Source: Chinchilla lanigera (taxonomy: Eukaryota > Chordata > Mammalia > Rodentia > Chinchillidae). Taken from it: a DNA stretch of 64,000 nucleotides. The notes beneath the pieces were generated by a model. It did not search any database. It worked only from the letters and a program-made list of their open reading frames with translations, and was not told where the DNA came from. This document shows, in pieces, positions 22,691 to 34,240 of this stretch (its first letter is position 1; each line of letters starts with the position of its first letter). A program made the position numbers and the translations under genes. The stretch spans positions 4,834,783 to 4,898,782 of the forward strand of contig NW_004955423.1 in assembly GCF_000276665.1 (NCBI RefSeq), written 5' to 3'.

Positions 22691-23574
22691 TGCAACCGTG
22701 AAAAGAGTTTCTGGACTCTGCCTGGGCAAAATTTGAGAGGTTTGCTCAGCCAGATCTTCACATACTGTGTTAGAAGAGGTCTTACAAACTATTTGATGCT
22801 TTAAAAATGACCCTTAGATGGAATATGACAGAATGATTTTGAAGAATGGGGAGCAGTTTGAGCAATGTAGAATGAGGAAGCATCATGTTTTTCGAAATGT
22901 GGTTTCATTAAAAAAATAAGCCCACTTCCACTGCAGCTGTGATTCCTTGTAAGATGCAGTAAGTGAGGGAAAGGACAGGGCTCACACGTGCGTGAGTACC
23001 TGGCAGCTGAAACACCTAGTGCAGAGTCAGGAGGGCGCTCCCTGCACTGCACAGGTGTTCCCGAGCCAGTGTTGAGTACATTCCTATCATAACAGACCTC
23101 CCCATGATTTCATAGAAACTTTGCCTCTTGCCTCAAATCATAGTACTATAAGTAAAATGAATTCAAGTAGACTTGATGACAAACCTTCATGAACCACCTG
23201 ACTATGTTGCCCCTCTGTGTTTGTAGAGTGAGTAACTATAAAATAATTGCATTATTTGTATATTATTTTGTAACAACTGCCTGCGTTATGAGTAAAACCT
23301 GTCCTGATTGCAACCATGCAGATTAAAAGCTATCATTGATATTTTACAATGCAAATAAAAAGTCTTCAGAGAGGATTTTATGTTAGATAGGATTTGATTG
23401 CATTTCCCAAAAGGTTCATTTACTGTAAGCATTGAACTCAATGTGCTGATATTGAAATGTGCTGAAACCTTAAGTGGTTCAGCCTAGACAGAGAGATTAC
23501 GATTTTAAGAAAGATTCTTATTTTTGTTGTGGCAGTGTGTAGTGGTTTTTGTGAAAAATCCCAAGAAAATATGT

Positions 23575-23840
23575 GTGTGTGTTTATTTTATTTTTTTTTG
23601 TGTGTGTGTTTAAAGTGATCTTTTTTAAAATTTTATTTTAAAGAGAAAGAACAATAACAAAATAACAACAATGAAGAGAAAAACAAACCAGCACAAAAAC
23701 ACTAAAAAAGTACAGGATTTCAAAACAAAATGATAGAAATGAACAATGATGGTTATATTGCATACTGTCATCTTCAATGTTACTCAATTACCAGATGTAA
23801 GAGTGCAAGATTGATCACACAGTTAAAGACTGCTCCTTCT
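23575..23840 (-). mobile_element. L1 3'UTR fragment
   Basis: Shares a distinctive 3'UTR block (tacaggatttcaaaacaaaatg, acaatgatggttatattgc, tgtcatcttcaatg, accagatgtaag) with 30110-30330, 30490-30645 and the 3' end of the L1 at 52340-52560, which fixes the orientation as minus. Confidence 0.65.
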
Positions 23841-25084
23841 GTCACTTTCTTGGTGCAGGCCTTTCTGACATGGTGCCATCCACAGTGTGGAATGTGCCCG
23901 AAATGTCCTCACCAGAGGCCAAACACTGGACAAGGCACTCTTGGGCTTTCTACTTCCAACAGGTGAACTAAATAAATCTCTTTTCTGTAAAAAAAGCACC
24001 TGATCTCAAGTGCTTTTTTTTTTTTTATTGTAACACAGAACTGGCAAAGGCTAAGTATATTTCCACTCAAATTATCCCAGCAAGTCACAAGAGTGGGATG
24101 AAAATTTTAAACTCTTTAATTCTCTTTCACACCTTTCTCCTGCTTGTATAAGGAAAGAAATGAGAAGGGAAACGGAGAGACTTGCAGTGTTCTCTGCTGA
24201 TGCTGCCGTGCTCCACTGTTCTTCCACACCCAGAAGCCAGTGTCTGAAATCTGGAAAAAGAAGATCGGTTCTCTCTTTTCTTTTCCTTTGATTCTGTGAT
24301 CTTTAGCATTTCTCCAGGCCAGTATTTTTTTAATTTGCTCTGGAAATAAGATTCACTTTGGTCTTTCAGGTGCTGGACCTACCCATGTTCTTCTTGTCTT
24401 GGGGTCTTCGTGCCAGCAGCTTTTTGCATCTAAATCTCACTCCACTTTGGCAAGATTGGTTCTTTCCCATACTTGAAGTCTCTGAAAATTGGTGTGTCCT
24501 CAGAGATGTCTGACCTGCTTGTTTTCTGCAATCATTATCCCATTTTATTTTTAAATTTCTGTATTGACTCCTTGCAATTCAAGCTCATATCAGGAGCTCC
24601 ATAGAATCAGAGATATATCCCCAGGATCTAGAACATTACTTGGCATCAGATGCACAATTCTGAAATGAATAGCAAGTCTAGCACTAGAGTCAGGACCTAC
24701 TTTCTCTCCATTGCAAGGGCACTTTGACTAAAGTTTTACTAATCATAGGTAAGGCAAACAAGGTGGGCCTTCCTCTTCTTTGTTGTTTTGGTCTTCAACA
24801 CCAACTTGTAGAGACCAAATTCCTAGTGACTGTGACCATAGATCAAATGCACCCACTTCTGAATCCAGCCCCTCTCACAGAGCTCAAGCTGCAGCCAAGG
24901 CACAGCAGGTTGAGAAGACCTGGCTTGATCACTCTCACTCTGGCTCTTCTCTGGTGCTGTTTCCATGCTGACTGATGCCCGTGGGGAAGACCGGCACTGC
25001 TGCCCTTCCCCAGTGGAAACAACATAGCCCAGAGATTTTGCTAGGGTGTGAGACATCCATGAAAACACAGAATTCTGCAGTCCA
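23841..25084. other. Unassigned intergenic sequence
   Basis: No coding or repeat family was recognised. Short open frames here have no family resemblance. Confidence 0.4.
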
Positions 25085-25089
25085 AAGGG

Positions 25090-25187
25090 ATAGACTATTT
25101 CATTTTTTGAGGGGTACCGGGAATCAAACTCAGGTCCTTGTGCTTGCCAGACAGGTGCTTATGCAACTGAGCTATGTCCCTGGCCTG
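25090..25187 (-). repeat. tRNA-derived ID-like SINE (older)
   Basis: Diverged copy: plus strand reads GGGGTACCGGGAATCAAACT, then cttgccagacaggtgc and gagctatgtccctggcc. Confidence 0.8.
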
Positions 25188-25189
25188 GA

Positions 25190-26430
25190 ATAGACTATTT
25201 CTGAAACTCAAAGTGGAGATTTCTTCTTGACACTTGAAGAAAACTGTTTGAAGATCTCCTTTATAAGAAATATTTATAGAAAGTTTTCAGAATCCCACAT
25301 CGTAATGCAAATTCACAAGGAAAAACAAGATCACTATTAAGGGAACTATGTACTGATGAAAGACAGCATTAATAGGTGTTCCTTTCTGCTCCTCTTAAAT
25401 TATTTAAAACAATTGCATGCATATAATTGTACAGGGAATATAACTTAGAGACTATATAGGAATGTTACATATATAGCAAAGTAGGAGGAAAATTATTATG
25501 ACTAAGAGCTCTGAAAAGTTAATGTCTAATTTATGGCAGACTGTTGTTAAATCCTTTACCAGTGCTAGTAATTAATTTTTCTTCTGTATGTGCTTATGAT
25601 GCAGTTGTTGTTATCTGCGTTTTTTCAGACATTCAATGTGGTTTTAACAGCACATTATTGTATCACAGTTTCTTGACAACTGCTTGATTTGGGGTTTCTT
25701 CAAAGAATCAGTGTGTTAAAAGAAGTTCAGATTAGATTTCTTAATGCTTCTATGTTTTACCACAATGAATTTATTTTTTTTTTGTTAATGTATGCTTTCT
25801 CCTTTATCTTCCCTAAATTTGAATTCTGAATAGTCCTCTAATATATGAAACATCCGAGGTCTTCCCCACTTTTACTCATTATTAGATGAGTTCTGGGGTC
25901 AATTCAGGACAATTGGAAAGAATTTTCATGTTTGTTGTACATCATATAGAAAGTGAAAGTATGGCAAGCTCTTAATTTCTGGGAAATACCCTGGGTGTCA
26001 ACAAAACCACGAGATGGAAGGAGGCGTGCACATTCTGTTTGTTCTACGAAACTGAAAATTTTGTCTGGGAACTTTTTTCATTAAATACTGGACATGAGGA
26101 CGCTACATTTTCTCCCTTTCATGATAACTTGATTTACAGTCTATGGAGCTATTATATTGCTCTAATTCACTCTTCGTATCACCATAATTCAGAATTTAGT
26201 ATATACGTTTGGAGATTTCAAAGATTGTCCAGAAGACTACCGACCAAGGACAGATAGACTATGAGTTTCAGGTATGGAATGCCTGAAATAATGGCAGGGA
26301 GCTTTTCGCAAAAAAAGCTCTGCGCAGGTGCTCCAGAGAGTGCAGCTTCATGGACACGCCCCAGTCAGGAGGACTCACAGAGTCCCATCTAGAACAGAGG
26401 CAGGGTCTGGGCTTTAGAAAAGCAAACCAG
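25190..26430. other. Unassigned AT-rich sequence
   Basis: Nothing recognised. A 72-codon open frame at 26039-26257 shows no domain and lacks context. Confidence 0.4.
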
Positions 26431-26640
26431 TACACACGTGTGTGTGTGTGGAGGGCAGATGCACTGAGTACACAGCACTGTGCTAGTGCTGAGTGTGTGA
26501 GTGTTCTCAGACACAGTCCCTGCCCTCACAGGACTTACTCCAGTGGATGACATCGACCTGCACCCTGGCAATTGAAAACAAAGTTCCAGAGAGAGGCAGG
26601 GAGGAGCTCAGGACACTGAAATGCAGGTAGGACTGCAAAT
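26430..26640 (+). repeat. Old LINE-2-like 3' end
   Basis: Contains the characteristic L2 tail order: acagcactgtgctagtgctg, acagtccctgccctcacagg, acttactccagtgg. Confidence 0.6.
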
Positions 26641-27084
26641 GGGAACATTTGAAACTGTTAACAGTGGGGAAATTAGTTCGAAGTCCATTATGTAAAATGC
26701 ATTTAATGTATTATAACATGGTCCAATGGTTTTCCTTCTTTATATTTAAATTTATTTTTGACCGTCAGTTATTTTCTTCTTAGTCTAGTAAGCTCAGAAC
26801 AACAGTGTAAATATCTATCACTAATATATATTTTGCACACAGCAGTGAGCTCTTTTCCAGTACATTCTATTGACTTCTCTGATTCACGTAGTCTTATAGA
26901 TATTACTTTAATTCTTTTCTTTTCAAAGCCTGGATTTTTGCTTTATTTATTCAAAACTCTGTGCTGTTTTCTCCAATCAGATTTTATTTGTACATTTTAG
27001 AGATACATAATGATCACATTCATCATAGAGAATTTGTATCTGTACATGATATAACCTCTTTTCCCCCCCATTCCTTTACCTTCC

Positions 27085-27215
27085 CTTCAACCCTTCTTTT
27101 GAGAAAAGATCTCTTTGGTAGCCAAGGCTGACTTTGAATTTCAGATCCTCCTGCCTAAGCCTCTTAAGTGCTTGGAGTAGGAGTTATGCCACCATTCCTA
27201 GCTCTCAAAAGCCTT
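27085..27215 (-). repeat. B1-like SINE
   Basis: The inverted B1 body is visible (gtagccaaggctgactttga, cctcctgcctaagcctc, ggagtaggagttatgccacc). Confidence 0.75.
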
Positions 27216-27524
27216 GTTTATTCTCTCATAATTATTTGGTAGTTTTCTGTATTCCCATTCAATTTCTAACTTTTGATTGGCTTATCTATGCATTAGTGAT
27301 TTTATTTATCTTTTAAATTATGCAATAAACATATAATGTAATATTTACCATCATTGCCACCATAGGTATACATTTCATTAAAATATCTTTATATTTTAGT
27401 GCAGTGGAATATATAATTTTTTGCTTTGCAAAAGAGAAGTTCTGTACCTATTGATTTACTCTTCCTTAATCCTCTACTCTTTATTCCTTGCTTTTAAGAG
27501 TTTAACTGCTTTATTTTTATCATT

Positions 27525-27962
27525 GTGGTGGTTAAATTTAAGTGTCATTTGACTGTATCAAGGGATAGCTACAGAACTGATAAAGTTTTGTGTTTAGGTG
27601 TCTCTTTGGGTTTCATCCAGACAGACTGGCATTTGAATCACTGATCTGAGAGGGAAGATCCACCCCCTTGTGGTTGAGGTCCTAGATGGAGCAAGAAGAC
27701 AGGAAAATTCAGTGATCACACCTGGAGTCAAAATATAATCTGGCCCTGCCTTTGGACACTGTAAATTCAGGTGCTCAGGCCTTTGGATTTTGATAGAGCC
27801 AACTCCTAGCATCCTAAGATCTATAGCTTGCTGAAGGCCTCTTATGAGACTTTGCAGCTTCCCTAACTTTGGGAATCATATCCCTTAATAAATCTCCTGT
27901 CATAAATCTCTCTCTGAACCCTATTGTTTCTGGGTTAACAGAGAACGCTGACTGATACATTC
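27525..27962 (+). mobile_element. ERV-type LTR relic
   Basis: Segments such as atcaagggatagctacagaa, ctgagagggaagatccaccc, ccttaataaatctcctgtca and gagaacgctgactgatacat give the shape of a mammalian LTR with its poly(A) signal at about 27886. A short piece of the same family recurs at 31540-31605. The exact family was not assigned. Confidence 0.6.
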
Positions 27963-28840
27963 ATATAACTGAATCACATAGTACTTGTCTTTCTGTGTCT
28001 GCCTTATTTCACTTGTGATAAAGTATACAAGAGTCCTCCATTGTATTACTGAGATTTGTTTTTCTAGAACAAAGTGCCTGAGGCAACGAACTTATAGTGA
28101 GAAGGTTTATTTAGCTCACAGTTTGGAGGGTCATATTCAAGAGGTATGCCCTCTCTGTTTGGGCATCTGGCCAGGGTGTCACATCTTGGCAGATGTGCTG
28201 TCAGAGTAAGCACTCATGTTTGGAGCCACAAAATAGAAAGAGTGGATTGGTGGGGTCCTCAAGTTCCTTCTGCAGTCACTCCCCCAATAACCTATGGATA
28301 TCCCCAATGCCCACTTCCTGTGGGTCTCCAGCACCACCCAGTGGGTGCTTTGAGAGCCAGGCCTTAACGTATGGACCTTTGGAGACCATCATGCAAAGCA
28401 TAGCATACACGATGTAGCCTGCCACAGTGTGATCTAGTTATTGAAGCTGAATAATATCCCATCATATACACATAGTTTACTTTGTTTATTCTTTATCTGT
28501 TGATGGATATTTGAATTGTTTCAGCTTCTTGTCTACTTTGATAAATACTTTAGTGAACTTGGGGTGCAAGTATCTCTTTCCACTTTTTAGGTTTTTTGTA
28601 TACATATGCAGAAGATTACTGGGTCATAGTAATTCTATTTTTCAAACCATCTCTATACTGTTTTCTGTAAATTTTCTGTTTCTACCTACAGTGGGAAGAG
28701 CATTTAGCTTCTCCCCACCCTTTGTAGTGCTAGTTCTCTGTTGTTCTAAAAGTGACTCTACTAATGGGTATTATGAGATATTGCATTGTGATCTTTCTAT
28801 GTTTCATGCCAAGAGGTGTTGTTTTACTTACTTTTCTCAT
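27963..28840 (-). mobile_element. L1 3' fragment, antisense, split by an LTR
   Basis: The flanks at 27963-28045 and 28430-28830 match inverted L1 3' ORF2/3'UTR order (tatttcacttgtgata, tgttgatggatatttgaatt). A reversed MaLR-like LTR lies between them. Confidence 0.6.
28045..28430 (-). mobile_element. MaLR-like LTR, reverse orientation
   Basis: Plus strand shows the inverted 3' end (caacgaacttatagtgag, aaggtttatttagctcacag) typical of MaLR LTRs read backwards; it interrupts the L1 fragment. Confidence 0.5.
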
Positions 28841-29210
28841 TGCTGAGACAAAATATCCAACATCCAAAGTTAAAGGATTAAAGGTGTATTTTGGTTCATA
28901 GTTTGTAGAGTTTTCAGTGCATAGGTGGCTGGGTCCAAGGCAGGTTAGAGTGGCAGAAGGGCATCACAGAGGAGAAACAGTCCATGGCATGGAAGGGCAG
29001 ACAGAAGGCAGAAAACAGTGAGGAAGGTAAGTAGCAGCAGCAACCGGCATCTTCCTTTTATCCCTTCCAGTGTACCTGTACTTTGGGTGGTGCCACCCAC
29101 ACCATTATCCACACCCATATCTATGCCAAAACAATCACTGGCCTAATTTAGTAACCACACAACCTTAATTCCAGCATTCATATTCTTTCTTTAATGAAAT
29201 ACATATTGGA
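28815..29210 (-). mobile_element. MaLR-like LTR, reverse orientation
   Basis: Inverted LTR end (tctcattgctgagacaaaat, gttcatagtttgtagagttt) and body ending near ccttaattccagcattcat. A related partial copy lies at 29560-29910. Confidence 0.6.
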
Positions 29211-29429
29211 GTTGTTTGTTAATTTTCAATTGGTTTATTTGGTTGGCTTTGCTACGGAGTTATAGAAATTTTTTAAATATTTTAATATTCATTCCTTTCC
29301 AAATACATGGTTTGCAAAAATTTTTTGTGCTATCCTGTAGGTGCCTTTTAACATGATTGATTTCTCTCCTGGAAAGAACCATTTTATTTGAATGTTCTAC
29401 CACTGGTCCAAGTTTTTCTTTTTTTAATT

Positions 29430-29562
29430 TTACTTTTTTTTTTTTTGTCTTTTTGAGACAGGGTCTCACTATGCAGTTCAGGCTGGCCTTGAACTCACTT
29501 TGTAGCCCAAGCTGGTCTTGAACTAACAACACTCCTCCTGCCTCAGCATCCAGAGTGCTGGA
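29430..29562 (-). repeat. B1-like SINE
   Basis: Inverted B1: gtctttttgagacagggtct, aggctggccttgaactcact, cctcctgcctcagcatcc. Confidence 0.85.
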
Positions 29563-29910
29563 GGAGAAACAGTCCATGGCATGGAGCGGCAGGCAGAAGG
29601 CAGTGATGCAGTGAAGTAGCAGCTGCAGTAGCAGCTGTAGCGACAGCAGCAGTAGCAGCAGCCACAGCCACAGCTGCAGCAGCAGCAGCAGCCTGCCTCT
29701 CCCTTTTATCCCTTTCAGTGTACTTGCCCTTTGGGTGGTGACATCCACATCCAGAGCTGTGCCAAATCAATCAGTGGACTAATTAAGGGTGTAATCACAC
29801 ACCCTTAATACCAGCAGCACACACACTAGATTCAGCCACCTCTGAAAAGCCCTACCTATAACTTCATGAAGCTTTAGGGGAACATCTAGATACAAGTCAT
29901 AACAGGCATT
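29560..29910 (-). mobile_element. Second copy of MaLR-like LTR with GCA-rich expansion
   Basis: Shares ggagaaacagtccatggcat, ggcaggcagaaggcag and the ccctttgggtggtg block with 28960-29110. At about 29612-29693 it carries an expanded, imperfect CAG/GTAGCA trinucleotide tract, which yields artificial Ala- or Leu-rich open frames. Confidence 0.6.
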
Positions 29911-30099
29911 ACATGTCTTTTCAGGTGCTTATTAGGCATTTGTACATGTTCTTTAGAGAACTGTCTGCAAATTTTTCCCCGTGTGCAGTGGTTTGTTGTT
30001 GAATCATCTACATATTCTGAATTTTATTCCTCTTATCCTGTGTAACTTAAAAATATTTTGTCACATTCCATAGGTTTTCTTTTCCCTATATTGATTATT

Positions 30100-30850
30100 T
30101 TTTTAAGTTTTTATTTTAAAGAAAGTAGGAAAAAAAGAACAACAGCAAAATTCCAACATCACAGACATAAACAAAACAAGGGAAGAACATTAAAAATGAT
30201 ACAGGGTTTCAAAACAAAACTGTAGGAATTAACAGTGGTTGTTATTCCATATTGTTATCTTCAATGAAGTTGCACAGATTACCAGATGTAAGAATGATCG
30301 TTCAAACCATTAAAGAGAATAAAAAATAATTTTAAAAGGTAGAGTTAATGTTTAAAATTTTTTATGTGTTGACCAACTTTTCATGCTTATATCTGGTAAT
30401 CTGAGCAACTGATTTGAAGAAAACAGTATGCAATGGAACAACCACTGGTGAATTCCTACTATCTTGTGTACTGAAACTCTGTATTGTCTCTAATGTTTTG
30501 TTGTCTTTTTATATTAAAAAGAGAAAAAAACAATGAAAATGATACAGAATTTCAAAACAAGATGATAGAAAATTGACAATGGTTATTATATTGCATATTG
30601 TTATCTTTAAATAGTTGCTCAGATTACAACATATAGGCATGCAAAGTACAATGTAGTATTACTCAGCCATAAGAAAAGATAAACTCAAGGCTTTTATAGG
30701 TAAATAAATGCAAGGAGAGACCATACTCATAAGTGAAATAAATCAGACTTGCTTGTGTAAACATTGTATTGTCTCCCTAGTGTAAGAACATGGAAAAATA
30801 AACAGGATTCAAAAGGTAAAATACATACTGTGAAAGGGGCAGAAACTGCT
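30100..30850. mobile_element. L1 3'UTR pieces in alternating orientation
   Basis: Pieces at 30110-30335 and 30490-30645 are antisense L1 3'UTR. The piece at 30365-30480 is the same sequence in sense (cttatatctggtaatctgag against cagattaccagatgtaag). At 30646-30850 sense L1 3' sequence follows directly (tagtattactcagccataag). The result is an imperfect inverted arrangement. Confidence 0.55.
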
Positions 30851-31027
30851 CAAAGAGATTATTTCTTTTGAATTGTGAAAATTTTTAAGTTTTATATGTA
30901 TGCATAAACATATGCTAAAACTATATAGTGGATATTCAAATAAAAGCCACAGTAAAATACACATTGCTGTTAATCCTCCTCAAAATATTTCCTCTTATTT
31001 GAACACAATTATGCTATCATCATGACC

Positions 31028-31115
31028 CCTTTTTTTTTCAGTACCAGGAATCAAACTCAGGGTCTTGCACTTGCCAGGCAGGCACTGTGTCACTGAGCTA
31101 CATCTCCAGGCAGTC
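31028..31115 (-). repeat. tRNA-derived ID-like SINE (older)
   Basis: Plus strand reads cagtaccaggaatcaaactc, cttgccaggcaggcactg, gagctacatctccagg. Confidence 0.8.
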
Positions 31116-31309
31116 TTGCCCTTTCTGAAGGATTCTGGGAGTCCTCTTCTGTGAGTATCTTTTTGAGGTATGGTCAGTAATATGGTAAATGCTCCTGCCA
31201 TGTGTCATTTTAGAAAAAGGCAGGCTTGGAAAGATACTGTGGTGTGTTCTCATCCACCAGATCTGGCACTGTGCAAATTCTGGCTCTTCTCCAAAATCAA
31301 AATGAACCT

Positions 31310-31336
31310 GAAATATATATATATATATATATATAT
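31310..31336. repeat. (AT)n microsatellite
   Basis: Uninterrupted AT dinucleotide run. Confidence 0.95.
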
Positions 31337-31744
31337 TTTATTGATTCAGGTCATTAATGTAACCATGACAGCCTAAGTAAAGATACTTGAAAAGGAACAT
31401 TTCCACAACTTCTTCAGAAAGAGCTAAGGAAAATGGGACAAGTGTGTTTGAAAGTAGGGTCTGCAGAGGGCAAGACAGAATTTCAGGTGTCTTTCTCCTG
31501 GAGGGAGGGCAGACTGTTTCTTGCCACTGCACACCAAAATCCAGGTGTTCAGGTCTCTGGATTTAGAGGGAGCCCTGTTCCTGTCATCCTATGATCTGTC
31601 GCTTAAACTTGTTTTACCTTTTTCCTTTTTACTTTATTGTAGTAAAGCAGCTATGAGAGATACCCATCTCAGGTGGAAGACAATTTGAGAAATTTTAGAC
31701 GGGGTGTTTCTTATCCTTTCTGGAAAATTCTTTGTTTTAATTTT

Positions 31745-31890
31745 GTGTTAGCTTGTTTTTTACTATGCAGTTCAGGCTGGCCTTGTAGCCCACTTTTTAG
31801 CCCAGGCTATCTCAAATTTGCAATGATCCTGCTGCCTCAGACTCTGAGCTGGGATTATAGGTGTGTGTCATCACACCAGGCTCTCTCTGT
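31745..31890 (-). repeat. B1-like SINE
   Basis: Inverted B1: actatgcagttcaggctggc, cctgctgcctcagactctga, ggattataggtgtgtgtcat. Confidence 0.85.
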
Positions 31891-31964
31891 AACTTGTACT
31901 CAACTTCCTTCTGTAATATAGCAGGTATTTACGGAACTTGAGACAGAGATTCCTTAGAAAAAGT

Positions 31965-32152
31965 TAGACGAGCTAGGCATGTTGATGCACACCTGTAATC
32001 CCAACCCTCTAGAGGCAGGAGGATCTCCGTGAGCCCAGGCTGCATAATGATTTCAAGATCTATCTGAACAGCATAGTAAAATTCTGGCTCAAATAAATAA
32101 ATAAATAAACAAACAATCAAACAACAACAACAACAACAACAACAACAAAAAA
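31965..32152 (+). repeat. B1-like SINE with (AAC)n tail
   Basis: Sense B1: gagctaggcatgttgatgca, cacctgtaatcccaaccc, ggcaggaggatctc; tail of AAAT and AAC repeats at 32090-32150. Confidence 0.85.
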
Positions 32153-32474
32153 CGGTAGACCAAAAAACCCACTTTGGAATCTTCTAGGGATGGAGACAGT
32201 CTATAGAGTGACACATGTAAAGGAAAATATCCTTTAACTTTACCTGCTCTTTGTTTTTTGTGTTTTCTTTTCTGTTGTATCTAAATTTGGAGGCATAGCT
32301 AAAAAAACACATGAGAATTATGTTCTATATCCACCATAACTTTATAAATATGTGGCATATAATTTTCATGGTGGTGATTACTGATAATTTTTTCAGCATT
32401 GGTACAACAAGGAGACTCATGTACTGCTTATACTTTCCTTTGAGCTGAAGGAATCTATGTCAGTAGATACTCAC

Positions 32475-32713
32475 AGGGTCCATTGACCTTGATGCCTCCT
32501 GGAAGAGTCTTGGCTGCAGAGTGACCGGAGATGAAGGAACAGAATTCTGACACTTGTTTCACAAGCTGAGGATGCAGCTCATCATCATGCAGCTCCTCAA
32601 GCTGGGAGAGCTGCTTCTCAGTGGTGACTCAAAGATAAAGCATTTCTTTCTTGGAAAAGACCTGTTTATGCACAGATGGTGCAAATTGAAATGTTGAATT
32701 CTCTCATTGCTAC
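32475..32713 (-). pseudogene. GBP exon 6 pseudo-exon (end of GTPase domain)
   Basis: On the minus strand an acceptor (TTGCTACTGCAG) precedes the exon and a consensus donor GTGAGT follows GGACCCT. One frame reads SNERIQHFNLHHLCINRSF followed by PRKKCFIFESP. After a small indel near 32607 the next frame reads TEKQLSQLEELHDDELHPQL and continues through FCSFI to LPGGIKVNGP. This is the GBP exon that ends the large GTPase domain and leads into the helical domain. The frameshift would abolish the protein. Neighbouring exons 5 and 7 were not found. Upstream it joins GBP promoter-distal sequence (block D), so an internal deletion or rearrangement made this fragment. Confidence 0.85.
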
Positions 32714-33233
32714 CTGCAGTAGCAAAATAGAGTTGTTTTAGTATAAAATATGCTGGAATGGTTCTTAAGACTGTACCTCAGGTTGAACATCCTAGAATGA
32801 GGGAGTATCAGATTATTTTTTAAATCCCATGTTGTAAAATGATAGATACAGTCAGAGTTAGGTATTTTTTCTGAGATACAGTTAGTGATGGAAGGGCACA
32901 TCTTGCACTGTGAAGATCACTCTGTGCATGGTGGTTACACTGAGCGTATACTCCGGAGGGCATTGTTTGCTTTGTACAGGTGTTTCAGGCCAAGTGCTGA
33001 CTGCTTCCTATATAGTGCACAACCTAAATTTCATAACAAAATTTTCCCATCCTTTTATAGTAATTCCTGCACAGGCAGGCATTGTCAATGGCCTTAAATC
33101 TTTATGTTAATGTGAATACAAGTGTCCTTGACCCCAAAACTTTTTGAACAATCTCACTATGCTGCATTTATTTTTTCTGAGTGAATAGTTGTAAAATAAT
33201 TGGTTTATTTTTACATTGTTTTGTAATTGTTTC

Positions 33234-33240
<7 letters not shown>

Positions 33241-33284
<44 letters not shown>

Positions 33285-33365
33285 TTTTTCTCCGGTACCG
33301 GGAACCGAACTCACGACCTTGTGCTTGCCAGGCAGGCACTTTGCCGCTGAGCTAAATCCCCAGCC
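33241..33365 (-). repeat. tRNA-derived ID-like SINE with long poly(A)
   Basis: A 43-T run on the plus strand (33241-33283) is followed by ccggtaccgggaaccgaact, cttgtgcttgccaggcagg and gagctaaatccccagcccc. It is near-consensus and therefore probably young. Confidence 0.9.
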
Positions 33366-33525
33366 CCTTTTTTTTGTCTTTATGAGGCGGGGTCTCGCTA
33401 TGCAGTTCAGGCTGGCCTTGGGCTCATTTTGTAGCTCAGGATGGTCTCGAACTCACAATGATCCTCCTGCCTCAGCCTCCCAAGTGGTGGGAGTACAGGT
33501 GTGAGCCACCACTCCAGGCTGTAAT
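33366..33525 (-). repeat. B1-like SINE
   Basis: Inverted B1 directly adjoining the tRNA SINE: gaggcggggtctcgctatgc, cctcctgcctcagcctcc, caggtgtgagccaccactcc. The T-run between them may be its own tail or the junction of two insertions. Confidence 0.9.
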
Positions 33526-33750
33526 TATTTCTTATATTATGTGTAAATGCAGTCCTAACTACAATTATGCAAAATAAATTCTATTTTCTGTATATTAAAA
33601 TACAGACAATAAAGAAAAGAAGTCTTGGAAAGAGGACTGTGCTGTAATTATGATTTGATTAGTGTGGTCCACGGGTTCACTTACTGTACCCTTGAACTCA
33701 GTGACGTTGAAATGTGCTGGACTCTTTAAGATGCAGGGCTAGTGGGAGGT

Positions 33751-34240
33751 GATGAGCATTTTAAGAGGGATTAATGCTTGTTACTAGACAAGGTCCCAGG
33801 AGGTTCCTGAGCTGAAAAAAGGAACCTAACCCACCTAGTTCATAGAATAGGTATGCAGGTTACTGATTCCCATCATGGCAAAAGAATTTCCAAGACATAT
33901 CAGTAAGAAACAGGAGAAAGGTTCATTAGGTAGAAATGTAAACACACAATTAAGAGTGGAGTGTGAGTGTTCAGAGAGATGAGATGCATTATAGTTTGCA
34001 GATGGGAATATTTATGTGTTGTTTTGGTGTGAAAAATCTGTTGAATTTGTGACTCTATTTTCTTCATCTTAAATAAAACTATATCCTCTAACATATAATA
34101 GAAAGGAAAATATAGTATTGGCCTATCACATTGCCTTAATAAAATGGCCCAAGGCACACATGTGTGCCTTATTCCAACCTGTTACCTGGCTGAGTGAGGT
34201 TTTAAGATGACTGAAGAGAACTAAAGAAGCTGACCATTAG
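33751..34240. other. Unassigned sequence
   Basis: No gene or repeat recognised. Confidence 0.35.

Larger units (their letters stand above)
20700..23520 (-). repeat. GBP paralogous block C (more diverged)
   Basis: It is collinear with A and B: remnant coding-exon 5' edge (20725-20780), intron 1 with shared landmarks (gcagggatttttaaatg at about 21225 versus cagggattttaaaatg in A and B), promoter (22514-22690) and upstream region to about 23500. Divergence from A and B is clearly greater than between A and B. It lacks the L1 insertion that A and B share. Confidence 0.75.
32714..33750 (-). repeat. GBP paralogous block D (promoter-distal part only)
   Basis: Collinear with C at 22790-23500 and with A at 12780-13340 (tttagtataaaatatgctgg, gaatgagggagtatcagatt, gtaaaataattgg, cccttgaactcagtg). 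It has no promoter, exon 1 or coding exon 2; exon 6 replaces them. It is interrupted by a SINE pair at 33241-33525 and lacks the L1 that A and B carry. Confidence 0.7.

Noticed and set aside
24127..24309. Possible GBP C-terminal exon on the minus strand (Lys/Glu-rich frame)
   Set aside because: Charged composition only; no GBP residue pattern and no splice sites.
29260..29748. 162-codon minus-strand open frame with Leu-rich tract
   Set aside because: It is made of a B1 SINE, MaLR LTR and the trinucleotide tract; the poly-Leu and poly-Ala stretches come from the repeat.
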